Below, piece by piece: positions 1 to 7,411 of a DNA stretch of 18,952 bases. How positions within the stretch are numbered: position 1 is the first letter of the stretch; every line of letters begins with the position of its first letter. Both the position numbers and the translations under genes were made by a program. Origin of the DNA: Oscillospiraceae bacterium (lineage in GTDB: Bacteria > Bacillota > Clostridia > Oscillospirales > Ruminococcaceae); assembly GCA_031260615.1 (NCBI GenBank), contig JAISLG010000142.1, forward strand, positions 1 through 18,952, given 5' to 3'. Under the pieces are notes generated by a model. It worked only from the letters and a program-made list of their open reading frames with translations, ran no database searches and was not told the origin of the DNA.

Positions 1-261
1 TATCGCACCGCCGAGTATGTGACCACTCGATGCGCCGCCCATTAACGGGAAATTCAGTGTCTGTGCCGCGAAAACCGCCGCAACAGCGGCGAAACTACCA
101 AACCCGTATCGGCTTTTCCCCGTCAAAAGCCCCGTACTAAGCCGCGATTTGCCTTTGCTATCGGACAAAGCGGACCTAACCGCAAATCCTGCGCCTCCCG
201 TGGACAACGCGTACAAAGCGGCGGATACGCCGACCGTGAGTAATCCTGTTTGAATGTGCAT
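1..261 (-). CDS. CbiM/NikM-type ECF transporter membrane subunit, partial (C-terminus beyond left edge)
   Basis: The minus-strand frame from the ATG at 261 stays open to the window edge and gives 87 residues. It begins MHIQTGLL, close to the usual MHIPDG start of CbiM/NikM, in which Met1 and His2 help bind the metal. Residues 64-86 read AAQTLNFPL...GGASSGHILGGA, the family's conserved NFP...G-SGH-GG segment. In this family the protein is the substrate-specific membrane component of an energy-coupling-factor importer for Ni2+ or Co2+. A ribosome binding site (AAGGAA) sits 5 nt before the ATG. It lies 50 nt downstream of larC on the same strand, so nickel import for the nickel-pincer cofactor is the likely role (inference). 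The Pro-Asp after MHI in most members is Gln-Thr here. The N, Q and O partners would lie left of the window. Confidence 0.85.
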   Translation of the reverse strand, partial: MHIQTGLLTVGVSAALYALSTGGAGFAVRSALSDSKGKSRLSTGLLTGKSRYGFGSFAAVAAVFAAQTLNFPLMGGASSGHILGGAI

Positions 262-311
262 AATGTTTCCTTTTTACCAAAAATTTTGCGAGTAGACAAG
301 TAGAGTGGTGT

Positions 312-1574
312 CTATTTTTGTTCGTTTGCCAGAGTCCGTAGCCTGTATGTCGGTATCCCCGATATATCCGCAATTTCCGCGAGCGACTGATATTCGGGTT
401 TTTGTTTCGCGAATCCGTATCCCTTACCTATTTTTATGGCAACCGCCCCATATTCCGTGTCCGTGTCTGTCGTTTCGCGGAGTAATACGCGTCGCCGCTC
501 CGTCTTGATACGCACCCCGAAAGTAGTCGTGTATTTGAGTATCAGCGCGGCGAATTCCTTTTCGCGGTTTAACGCGCACAGCACCGATAACATAACACCC
601 GGGCGATTTTTCTTCATATAAATGGGAGTAGTCCACACGTCATACGCGCCTGATTTAAGGAGCGTTTCGGTTGCGTAAGCGATGTCCTCGCCAGTCATAT
701 CGTCGAGGTTACAAGACAATTCGGCAACCTCGTCCGTCAATTCACTCTCCGAGCCAACCGCGCCGTTATCGGACAAATCCGAGTTTTCACCCGTATCGGA
801 GGTGTCAGAGAGATACACGGTAAGTACATTAGGGCGCGAAAATTTCTTTGTCCCTGTTCCGACACTTTTTTTCGGCAACGAAGTGACATTCTCGCCAAAT
901 TCGTCTGTAAATTCGTCCACAAAATACCGTATTAGTGCCGCGCCTGTCGGAGTGGTAAGTTCGCCCTCAATATCCCCGACAACGGTCAGTATTTCGTGAC
1001 CCGCGTCCTCAATAATTGCCTTAGTTGCGGGCGCGGGTACGGGTAAAACCCCGTGTGCGCAATTTACTGTCCCGAACCCTGTCACAAGCGGCGAACATAC
1101 AATCAAATCGGGTGCAATGAGTTCGAGCGCGTATAATGTTGCGGTGATGTCCGCGAGCGCGTCAATATCGCCCACTTCGTGTAAATGCACCTTATCTATC
1201 GGCATACTATGCACTTTACTCTCGGCGGCGATAATACTTTCATACACAAGCCCGATATCGCGTTTCACTACTTCGGGCAAGTTAAGCGAGGCAATCCGCT
1301 CGGTAATTGTCCCGAAATTTGTATGTTGGTGTTCGTGTTGGTGTTCGTGGTCGAGTTCAAGTTCGTGTTCTTGAATGCCGCCCACAAAGACATTAAAATG
1401 CTTGCCCGCGACACCCTGAGATTTATCGTCAGCGAACACACATTTTGCACCCTCGATACTTTCAAGAGCGGTATGCAAAGAACCGCGCTGAGTTGCGTTT
1501 AACAGTCCGTACAGTGCGGCGGCGAGCATATCCCCCGCCGCTCCTGTTTTGCAGTCGATATATAATGTTTTCAA
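312..1574 (-). CDS. larC: LarC, nickel-pincer nucleotide cofactor nickel insertion protein (cyclometallase)
   Basis: 420 residues. The N-terminus has the family motif D-C-x-T-G-x-x-G-D-M (usually DCFSGISGDM). It is followed by a His/Glu-rich loop near residues 70-85 (HEHQHEHQH), VHLHEVG, GELTTPTGAAL, NLDDMTGE and MKKNRPG, all in LarC (DUF111) order. LarC uses CTP to insert nickel into the pyridinium-bis-thiocarboxylate nucleotide used by lactate racemase and related enzymes. The start codon is TTG at 1574-1572, with AGGA about 7 nt upstream; no ATG lies before the conserved N-terminal motif. In Lactiplantibacillus the gene is split into larC1 and larC2 and joined by frameshifting; here it is one uninterrupted frame. 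It lies 42 nt after the Bax-inhibitor-1 gene and 50 nt before the CbiM-like gene, consistent with one operon. Confidence 0.93.
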   Translation of the reverse strand: MKTLYIDCKTGAAGDMLAAALYGLLNATQRGSLHTALESIEGAKCVFADDKSQGVAGKHFNVFVGGIQEHELELDHEHQHEHQHTNFGTITERIASLNLPEVVKRDIGLVYESIIAAESKVHSMPIDKVHLHEVGDIDALADITATLYALELIAPDLIVCSPLVTGFGTVNCAHGVLPVPAPATKAIIEDAGHEILTVVGDIEGELTTPTGAALIRYFVDEFTDEFGENVTSLPKKSVGTGTKKFSRPNVLTVYLSDTSDTGENSDLSDNGAVGSESELTDEVAELSCNLDDMTGEDIAYATETLLKSGAYDVWTTPIYMKKNRPGVMLSVLCALNREKEFAALILKYTTTFGVRIKTERRRVLLRETTDTDTEYGAVAIKIGKGYGFAKQKPEYQSLAEIADISGIPTYRLRTLANEQK

Positions 1575-1616
1575 ATTTTATCCTGCTCAATTATGTGACA
1601 ACCAAGGAATAAACTC

Positions 1617-2585
1617 TTACTTGCGCCCGAAAAGGCGGAGCAGACGGAGGAAGATATTGATGAAGTCGAGGTAGAGAGCCAACGCGCCGATGACGGTAAC
1701 TTTATTTGCCCCTTCGGCAGTAGTCGCCGCCTGTAAATTCGCTTTAATTTTCTGCGTATCATAGGCAGTCAAGCCGATAAATATCAGCAAACCGACAACG
1801 GTTATACCGAAGTCGAGCATTGAACTGTCGAGGATAAGGAAATTCACGATAGAGGCGATTATTATGCCGACCAAACCCATTATGAGGAAACCGCCCATAG
1901 TGGTCAAGTCTTTTTTTGTAGTGCCGCCGATAACCGCCATTGCTCCGAACATCAACGCGGTACTGAGGAATGCGCCTGCGACGGACGCGCCCGAATAGGC
2001 GAGCAAAATAAATGACAACGTAAGCCCATTTAACGCGGAATACGCGAGGAAGATAAACAATGCGGCGGCGGACGATAGTTTGTTAATCGCGAGGGATATT
2101 GTGAAAACGAGAACGAGTTCAGCGACAACCAAGCCCCAATACATACCACTTTCGACGAGGTTCACCATAAAAGAGGTATTCGTCATAGCAACCATTGCGG
2201 CAACCGCCGTAATAATCAACCCTGCGAACATATACCCGAACACACCGCTCATTATCTGTGCGAAGTGTCCGATGTAACTTTGTGCTGGGTTACCGTCGTA
2301 CCGACCGCCTGGCGCGTATTGCGGTTGGGGAGTGCCGTAATTGGCGTAACCGGGAGGTGGCGCGGTAGTGGTATCCGCGTAGCCCGTGTTAGCATTATTG
2401 TTTTGCGCGAACATTGCACCGCCGTATTGCTGTGCTTGCGGAGTGGGGATACCCGTACTGTATCCCGCGGGTTGCGTACGCGGCGTGGACGGGGGCGTAG
2501 CGGTCGGTGTAGGACCCGTGCCGCTTAGATTTATTGTAGATTGATAATTCGGGTTGCTATACGGATTGTTTCCGTTGTTATTCAT
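1617..2585 (-). CDS. Bax inhibitor-1 (BI-1/YetJ/TMBIM) family membrane protein with disordered N-terminal tail
   Basis: 322 residues. Residues 1-105 are a low-complexity tail rich in Asn, Pro, Thr, Gln, Gly and Tyr. Residues 106-318 form about seven hydrophobic helices. The C-terminal part carries two family Asp motifs: AYDTQKIK and YLDFINIF. They match the Asp pair that acts as a pH-sensitive latch in B. subtilis YetJ. Known members are small pH-gated Ca2+-leak channels or YccA-like protease modulators. The start is ATG at 2585 with AAGGAG 8 nt upstream. It begins 17 nt after the larB stop and ends 42 nt before larC, so it is placed inside a nickel-cofactor operon. A role there, such as cation flux or membrane quality control, is not shown by the sequence. 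Family assignment is secure; function is open. Confidence 0.93.
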   Translation of the reverse strand: MNNNGNNPYSNPNYQSTINLSGTGPTPTATPPSTPRTQPAGYSTGIPTPQAQQYGGAMFAQNNNANTGYADTTTAPPPGYANYGTPQPQYAPGGRYDGNPAQSYIGHFAQIMSGVFGYMFAGLIITAVAAMVAMTNTSFMVNLVESGMYWGLVVAELVLVFTISLAINKLSSAAALFIFLAYSALNGLTLSFILLAYSGASVAGAFLSTALMFGAMAVIGGTTKKDLTTMGGFLIMGLVGIIIASIVNFLILDSSMLDFGITVVGLLIFIGLTAYDTQKIKANLQAATTAEGANKVTVIGALALYLDFINIFLRLLRLFGRK

Positions 2586-2602
2586 ATATAATACTCCTTG
2601 GT

Positions 2603-3286
2603 TTATTTTTCAAAGGTTAAACTATTTATTTTATGGGCTTGGTAACCTGCACCGAAACCGTTACCGATATTGACGACAGAAATGCCAGGGGCGCACGAGT
2701 TCAGCATAGCGAGTAGAGCGGCGTAACCATTTTTACCCGTCCCGTAGCCGACAGGCGACGGAAGTGCGATAACGGGCGCAGAAACTAACCCACCGACTAC
2801 ACTTGGTAACGCACCCTCGAACCCGGCGACGGCGATAATGACATTCGCTTTCCGAATCTCATCAATATTACTGAGCAACCGGTGCAATCCCGCAATCCCG
2901 ATGTCGTAGAAACGCGACACATTACTACCGAGCAACTCAGCGATAACCGCCGCCTCATCGGCAACGCGAACATCAGACGTACCCGCGCAAAGGACAGCGA
3001 CATTGCCGTAACGCGGCACGGGTTGGTACGAAACGACACCGATACGCGCGGTATCAAAATACTTTAACGTATCAGTAGTATTATCGGCTTCTTTCTGTGA
3101 AAATAAAGACTGTTCCAAAAATTTCGCTTTATTTTCGGACAACCGCGTAACAATGATATTCTTACACTGATGATGTAGCATTTCGCTGACGATACAGGCA
3201 ATTTGTTCTTTCGATTTCCCCTCGCCGTAAATCACCTCGGGAACGCCGCACCGCGTTGCGCGGTCAAAATCAATCGCAATATCCAT
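2603..3286 (-). CDS. larB: LarB, nickel-pincer cofactor biosynthesis carboxylase/hydrolase
   Basis: 227 residues, homologous to the PurE (AIR carboxylase) fold. It shows the LarB signature segments RCGVPEVIYGEGKS (near residues 12-25), CAGTSDVRVADEA (near 98-110), AVAGFEGALPSVVGGL, LPSPVGYG and VVNIGNGFGAG near the C-terminus. LarB carboxylates and hydrolyses nicotinic acid adenine dinucleotide to pyridinium-3,5-biscarboxylate mononucleotide, the first step to the nickel-pincer cofactor. The protein starts almost directly at the VPEVIYG motif, so it lacks the roughly 30-residue helical lead-in common in LarB proteins. No upstream in-frame start is visible. The ATG has no ribosome binding site; a consensus -10 ends 6 nt before it, suggesting a leaderless message. 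It heads the larB, BI-1, larC, CbiM-like cluster. Confidence 0.92.
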   Translation of the reverse strand: MDIAIDFDRATRCGVPEVIYGEGKSKEQIACIVSEMLHHQCKNIIVTRLSENKAKFLEQSLFSQKEADNTTDTLKYFDTARIGVVSYQPVPRYGNVAVLCAGTSDVRVADEAAVIAELLGSNVSRFYDIGIAGLHRLLSNIDEIRKANVIIAVAGFEGALPSVVGGLVSAPVIALPSPVGYGTGKNGYAALLAMLNSCAPGISVVNIGNGFGAGYQAHKINSLTFEK

Positions 3287-3320
3287 ATTATAATTATATA
3301 TAGGGTTGATATATTTGCAA
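3287..3320 (-). promoter_or_regulatory. Predicted promoter of larB, leaderless geometry
   Basis: Reading the minus strand, TTGCAA (3320-3315) is followed by 16 nt and TATAAT (3298-3293), then only 6 nt (TATAAT again) before the ATG. Transcription usually starts 6-8 nt after the -10, so the predicted +1 coincides with the start codon. No Shine-Dalgarno sequence is present. Confidence 0.65.
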
Positions 3321-3340
3321 GGGGTATGTGTGAATAGTCG

Positions 3341-3361
3341 AAAAAAATGTTTTCCGAAACA
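3341..3361 (-). terminator. Weak intrinsic terminator candidate after the CorC/HlyC-like gene
   Basis: On the minus strand a short hairpin (TGTTT, loop CGGA, AAACA) is followed directly by seven T residues. It lies between the corC-like stop and the larB promoter, where a terminator would be expected. The stem is only 5 bp and AT-rich, so this is tentative. Confidence 0.35.
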
Positions 3362-3388
3362 GAATATCCGCCATTATAAGGGTTGCCT

Positions 3389-4717
3389 TTATTCCTTGTC
3401 CTGTTTCTTCTTGCCCACGAATTCCTCGGGAATATGCAGTTTAATCTTCTCCACCCTATTCCCATTCATAGCAATAATTTCTGCCGAGAAGTTCTCGAAC
3501 TCATACTCATCGTTTGTTTCGGGGATTTTGCCGACGTATTCAAGTATCACGCCGCTCACAGTCACGCTGTCGCCCGTTAATTTGAAATCTGTCCGACCCG
3601 TTTTTTTCGCGAAACGGCGGTTAAACTCATTTTTCGACATCTGACCGCTGACGTCCACTACTGTTTCATTTTCCTTTTGCATAACCGAGAATTTCGCAAC
3701 GCCCGCTTTTTCCTGTACTGTATCGCTTTCGTCCCATATCTCCCCAACGAGTTCCTCCATAATGTCCTCCAAGGTTACAATACCGAGCGTACCCCCGTAT
3801 TGGTCGGCAACTACCGCGAGGTGATTTTTCGCCTTTTGCATAGCGCGGAAAACTTCCGATATTTTTTTGTTTTCGGGGACGAATAAGGGGTGGGTTACGT
3901 CCTCGGTATCCCATTTTGTATCGTTTGACACATTCGCGCTTTTGATGAAATCCTTGATATTCAAAACGCCGATAATATTGTCGATTGTACCCTCGTAAAC
4001 GGGCAAACGCGAGTATTGTTCAGCCGTGAACAACTCGAATATCTTTTCCGCACTTTCGGTGCGTTCCACAGCCGCGATATTGACACGCGGCGTAATAATT
4101 TCCTTTACGCTTGTTTCGTCGAACCGAAGTGCGGATTTCACGAGAACGCTCTCGTTTTCTTCGAGTACGCCCTCCGCCTCGATTTCGTCCACGAGGGAAT
4201 ACACTTCGTCCTCCGTCATACTTGCTTTTTCGACATTACCCGACACGATGAGTGATATTACTTTTTGGAACAGGGAGAAAAACGCGGAGGGCGGCGTTAA
4301 GATAAACGCCAAGAACCGCACTAATGCGGCGAACAGGCAGCAGCATTTTTCGGGAGCGACACGCGCGATTGTTTTCGGTAGAATTTCGCCGAATGTGATG
4401 ACGACAAACGTGACAATAGCGGTAGATATTAGCGCACCGTACTTGTCGGCGACGGTTTTGGGCAAATATTCCATAGCCGTGACGGCGGCGATGGAGGATA
4501 TAGTCAGGTTTACGATATTATTGCCGATTAAGAGGGTAGATATGAGTTTATCGTAGTTCCCGAGTAGTTTTAAGGACATTTGCGCACCCGATTTGTGGTC
4601 GTATTCGGCGAGGTGTTTCACGCGTATTTTATTCGCGCTTGTGAAGGCAGTTTCCGCCGCGCTGAAAAACGCCGACGCTACGACGAGGGCAACGCATATT
4701 ATGATTGATAGATACAT
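3389..4717 (-). CDS. HlyC/CorC (CNNM) family CBS-domain membrane transporter
   Basis: 442 residues in the standard order. A DUF21/CNNM membrane domain spans residues 1-160, with FFSAAETAFTSANK near 17-30 and FGEILPKTIAR near 109-119. An acidic helical linker with EDEVYSLVDEIEAEGVL lies near 169-185, a CBS pair near 205-330 ending in EDIMEELVGEIWDE, and a C-terminal CorC/HlyC domain near 345-430. Family members are linked to Mg2+/Co2+ export and were once called hemolysin-like. The ATG at 4717 has no ribosome binding site, and a consensus -10 lies 7 nt upstream. It stands alone between metH (82 nt upstream) and the lar cluster (102 nt downstream) and probably has its own promoter. The transported ion cannot be told from sequence. 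Confidence 0.93.
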   Translation of the reverse strand: MYLSIIICVALVVASAFFSAAETAFTSANKIRVKHLAEYDHKSGAQMSLKLLGNYDKLISTLLIGNNIVNLTISSIAAVTAMEYLPKTVADKYGALISTAIVTFVVITFGEILPKTIARVAPEKCCCLFAALVRFLAFILTPPSAFFSLFQKVISLIVSGNVEKASMTEDEVYSLVDEIEAEGVLEENESVLVKSALRFDETSVKEIITPRVNIAAVERTESAEKIFELFTAEQYSRLPVYEGTIDNIIGVLNIKDFIKSANVSNDTKWDTEDVTHPLFVPENKKISEVFRAMQKAKNHLAVVADQYGGTLGIVTLEDIMEELVGEIWDESDTVQEKAGVAKFSVMQKENETVVDVSGQMSKNEFNRRFAKKTGRTDFKLTGDSVTVSGVILEYVGKIPETNDEYEFENFSAEIIAMNGNRVEKIKLHIPEEFVGKKKQDKE

Positions 4718-4753
4718 AGAGTGTATTATATACTATGTGTGGGAGATTTGCAA
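4718..4753 (-). promoter_or_regulatory. Predicted promoter of the CorC/HlyC-like gene, leaderless geometry
   Basis: On the minus strand TTGCAA (4753-4748), a 17-nt spacer, TATAAT (4730-4725), then 7 nt (ACACTCT) and the ATG. The -35 and -10 hexamers are the same as those before larB. The expected +1 is the A of the start codon and there is no Shine-Dalgarno sequence. Confidence 0.7.
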
Positions 4754-4799
4754 TATGTTTGGGCGAGGAAACGGGACAAAAAAACGTGGCATTACCGTA

Positions 4800-7208
4800 T
4801 TATTGCGATTCATACACCTTTGCGGCAATATCCGCCGCATCTGCCGCCGACTCCCCGTAGTAATCCGCGCCGATAGTTGTCGCATAATCGGCGGTTACAA
4901 CCGCACCCCCGACCATAATCCGCACATCGGGGAGTTCCGCTTTGAGGAGCGCAACAGTATCCTCCATTGCGCCGAGAGTAGTCGTCATTAAACCCGATAA
5001 TCCGACTAATTTCGCACCCGTATCACGCGCCGATTGCAGTATAGTTGTCGGCGTAACGGACTTGCCGAGGTCGATTATATCGTACCCATAACTCTGCAAA
5101 ATCACCTTGACAATATTTTTTCCAATGTCGTGAATATCCCCTTTCACGGTCGCGAGGATTATCTTGTGACCCACAGTTTCCCCGACAACTATGCGTGATT
5201 TCAGCACATCGAAACACGCGCTTGCCGCCTCCGCCGAGAGTATGAGTGACGGCAAAAACACTTCTTGTCGCCCGAATCGCACCCCTTGCGTATTCAGCGC
5301 GGGGATTAAAAAGTCGTCCGCTATTTCGAGCGGATTCGACTTATACTTGTCTGATAACAGTTGTGTTGTGAGGACAACCGCGGTATCTTTCTGCCCTCGT
5401 ATAATGAAATCAATCAAATTGTCGTTATCGGTCGAAGTAGCGGTGGTGACGAGCGTATTCAAATTCGCGTATCGGGTGGTGTAGTAATCCAACCCTCCGT
5501 CCGCCCCCGACAATACCGCATAGGCATCGAACGCGGGCTTGATATTGTCCGACATCGGGTTAATAATCGCAAAGTCTAAACCGTAGTTTAATGCAAGAGT
5601 CAAAAACGCGGCAGTGATATGCTCACGAGCGGGCAACCCGAACGAAATATTCGACACACCGAGAATAGTCTTGACACCGAGTTCGCGCTTAACCAAGGCA
5701 ATACTGTCGAGCGTGACACGCGCGTTATCGCCTGATGCAACCGCCATTGTGAGGCAATCAATGATAACATTTTCGCGTGCAATACCGTGCAGTTCGGCGG
5801 TTTCGACAATTTTGCGCGCAATATCAAGCCGTCCCTTAGCGGTAGCGGGTATTCCTTGGTTGTCGAGGCACAGCCCGACAACAGCGGCACCATACGCCTT
5901 AACTATCGGCAAAATCCGTGCTAATGTATCGGGTTCGCCGTTCACGGAGTTGACAATTGCTTTGCCCTCGTAAACGCGGAGTGCCGCGCCGAGCACATTC
6001 GGGTCATTGCTATCGGGCATAAGCGGCAAATTGCATACGCCTTGCACAGCCTTTACGACTGATAACATCGCGGATAATTCGTCCGCGCCCGCGACCCCGA
6101 CATTGACATCGAGTATTGCGGCACCCGACTTTTCCTGTGCAATCGCCTCGTTGACGGCATACGCGTAGTCTGAAACCTTCAACGCCGCCTTAAACTTTGG
6201 TTTGCCGTTCGGGTTAATCCTCTCCCCGACAATCAGCGGTTTATCGGAGGTTATCGTCTTAACGCCCGAGCAAATCCGTAACGCGGGTTGGTAAGGTATT
6301 CGTGTCGGTTTTGGTTGCTTTTTCGCGACATTCGACAATTCTTGTATGTGTTCGGGGGTAGTCCCACAGCAACCGCCGAGGAACTTCACACCGATATTCA
6401 TAAATTCCGTCATCTGTTCCGCGAATTGTGTCGAACCAACGGGGAACAACCCAGTAATGGGGTCTGGCAACCCGGCATTGGGTTTGATATAGACGGGGAG
6501 CGGCGACACACGCATCAAAGTTTCCGCACAGGTACGCATAATTCCGCCGTAATCCGCGCCCCCGAAAGAGCAATTTATCCCGAGCGCGTCAATGCCGAGC
6601 CCAGTCAAGGTAACGGCGGCACTTTCCATATCATTTCCCGTGAAGGTACGCCCCGTTTCCGTGATAGTGAACGTGCAAATTACAGGTAAGTCGGGGGTTT
6701 CTGCCCGCGCCGCGAGGACAGCGGCTTTGGTTTCGAGGACACTCGACATAGTTTCGATAATCACGAGGTCGGCAGACACACCCGACCGCATTATTTCCGC
6801 GTAGGCATCGAACGCATCGTCGAATGTCATATCCCCTGACGGTTCAAGCAAGCCGCCGAGAGTTGTGACATCGAGCGCGACAAGTGCAGTATCGGCGACC
6901 TCGCGTGCGATAGCAATCGCCTTTTCCACGACCGCGCCGACCGAGTATCCGCTATTCGCGAGTTTGAAACGGTTCGCGCAAAAAGTATTCGCGCACACTA
7001 TGTCACTTCCAACGTCAACATATCGCGCGGTTACCGCCTTTACGACATCGGGGGCGGTAAAATTTATCACCCCGTTTTCGAGGTCTGTTTCGTATTTCGC
7101 TTTGTCCGCGCCGAGGAGTGCGGTAATTAACGTGCCGCTCCCCCCGTCAAGTATCACAAAATCTTTTTCGAGCAACGCGGCGAATTTTTCTCTTTTGGTT
7201 TTGGGCAT
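4800..7208 (-). CDS. metH: Cobalamin-dependent methionine synthase, short form without the reactivation domain
   Basis: 802 residues. The homocysteine S-methyltransferase domain covers about 1-290, with zinc ligands Cys213 (GINCSFG), Cys280 and Cys281 (GGCCGT). A pterin-binding (methyltetrahydrofolate) domain covers about 320-580. The B12 cap and Rossmann B12-binding domain cover about 595-800, with DIHDIG at 691-696 (His693 is the expected cobalt ligand) and SGLMTTT. It methylates homocysteine from 5-methyltetrahydrofolate. The C-terminal S-adenosylmethionine-binding activation domain of E. coli MetH is absent, as in many Clostridia where a separate protein may do this; none is in the window. 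The ATG at 7208 has an AGAGG site 5 nt upstream. A perfect 22-bp palindrome lies 20 nt before the start. No riboswitch was recognised. Confidence 0.94.
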   Translation of the reverse strand: MPKTKREKFAALLEKDFVILDGGSGTLITALLGADKAKYETDLENGVINFTAPDVVKAVTARYVDVGSDIVCANTFCANRFKLANSGYSVGAVVEKAIAIAREVADTALVALDVTTLGGLLEPSGDMTFDDAFDAYAEIMRSGVSADLVIIETMSSVLETKAAVLAARAETPDLPVICTFTITETGRTFTGNDMESAAVTLTGLGIDALGINCSFGGADYGGIMRTCAETLMRVSPLPVYIKPNAGLPDPITGLFPVGSTQFAEQMTEFMNIGVKFLGGCCGTTPEHIQELSNVAKKQPKPTRIPYQPALRICSGVKTITSDKPLIVGERINPNGKPKFKAALKVSDYAYAVNEAIAQEKSGAAILDVNVGVAGADELSAMLSVVKAVQGVCNLPLMPDSNDPNVLGAALRVYEGKAIVNSVNGEPDTLARILPIVKAYGAAVVGLCLDNQGIPATAKGRLDIARKIVETAELHGIARENVIIDCLTMAVASGDNARVTLDSIALVKRELGVKTILGVSNISFGLPAREHITAAFLTLALNYGLDFAIINPMSDNIKPAFDAYAVLSGADGGLDYYTTRYANLNTLVTTATSTDNDNLIDFIIRGQKDTAVVLTTQLLSDKYKSNPLEIADDFLIPALNTQGVRFGRQEVFLPSLILSAEAASACFDVLKSRIVVGETVGHKIILATVKGDIHDIGKNIVKVILQSYGYDIIDLGKSVTPTTILQSARDTGAKLVGLSGLMTTTLGAMEDTVALLKAELPDVRIMVGGAVVTADYATTIGADYYGESAADAADIAAKVYESQ

Positions 7209-7228
7209 AACAACCTCTTAATTTGAAA

Positions 7229-7250
7229 CTGCCCCCTTATAAGGGGGCAG
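7229..7250 (-). terminator. 22-bp perfect palindrome: terminator or attenuator just before metH
   Basis: The sequence ctgcccccttataagggggcag is a perfect palindrome, able to fold into a very GC-rich hairpin. On the minus strand it is followed by TTTCAAATT, then the metH ribosome binding site. It fits a terminator of the small upstream gene with possible read-through into metH. The T-tract is imperfect and interrupted after three T residues. Confidence 0.55.
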
Positions 7251-7284
7251 AACAAAACAAATTCACGGTGGTGGTAGTACAGGT

Positions 7285-7392
7285 GCGGTAACTGCGGAAA
7301 CCGCGGTAACTGCGGTTACTGCGGTTATTGCGGTAACTGCGGTTACTGCGGTTATTGCGATAACTGCGGTTACTGCGATAACTGCGGAAACT
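7285..7392. repeat. 9-bp tandem repeat array, 12 units
   Basis: Twelve contiguous 9-bp units lie between the small membrane-protein gene and metH. The main forms on the plus strand are gcggttact, gcggtaact, gcggttatt and gcgataact. Because units contain both GTTAC and GTAAC, neighbouring units can pair with each other (for example GTAAC-TGCG-GTTAC). The unit length is a multiple of three, so some reading frames stay open through it, but no gene is supported. A slippage-prone VNTR in an untranslated region is the simplest reading. Confidence 0.9.
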
Positions 7393-7411
7393 GTTCGCGG
7401 CGACACCGCGC

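Noticed and set aside
682..1502. Plus-strand frames of about 85-105 codons opposite larC
   Set aside because: They are complementary-strand shadows of a clear gene.
312..1574. Programmed frameshift in larC
   Set aside because: All LarC motifs from the N-terminus to the C-terminal Arg-rich segment lie in one continuous frame, so no frameshift is needed here.
7285..7392. CRISPR array
   Set aside because: Units are 9 bp, contiguous and without spacers; the same holds for the 14-bp and 19-bp tandem repeats.
7209..7411. S-adenosylmethionine or cobalamin riboswitch upstream of metH
   Set aside because: The interval is filled by the 9-bp array and a simple palindrome; no recognisable riboswitch core such as a B12-box was seen.
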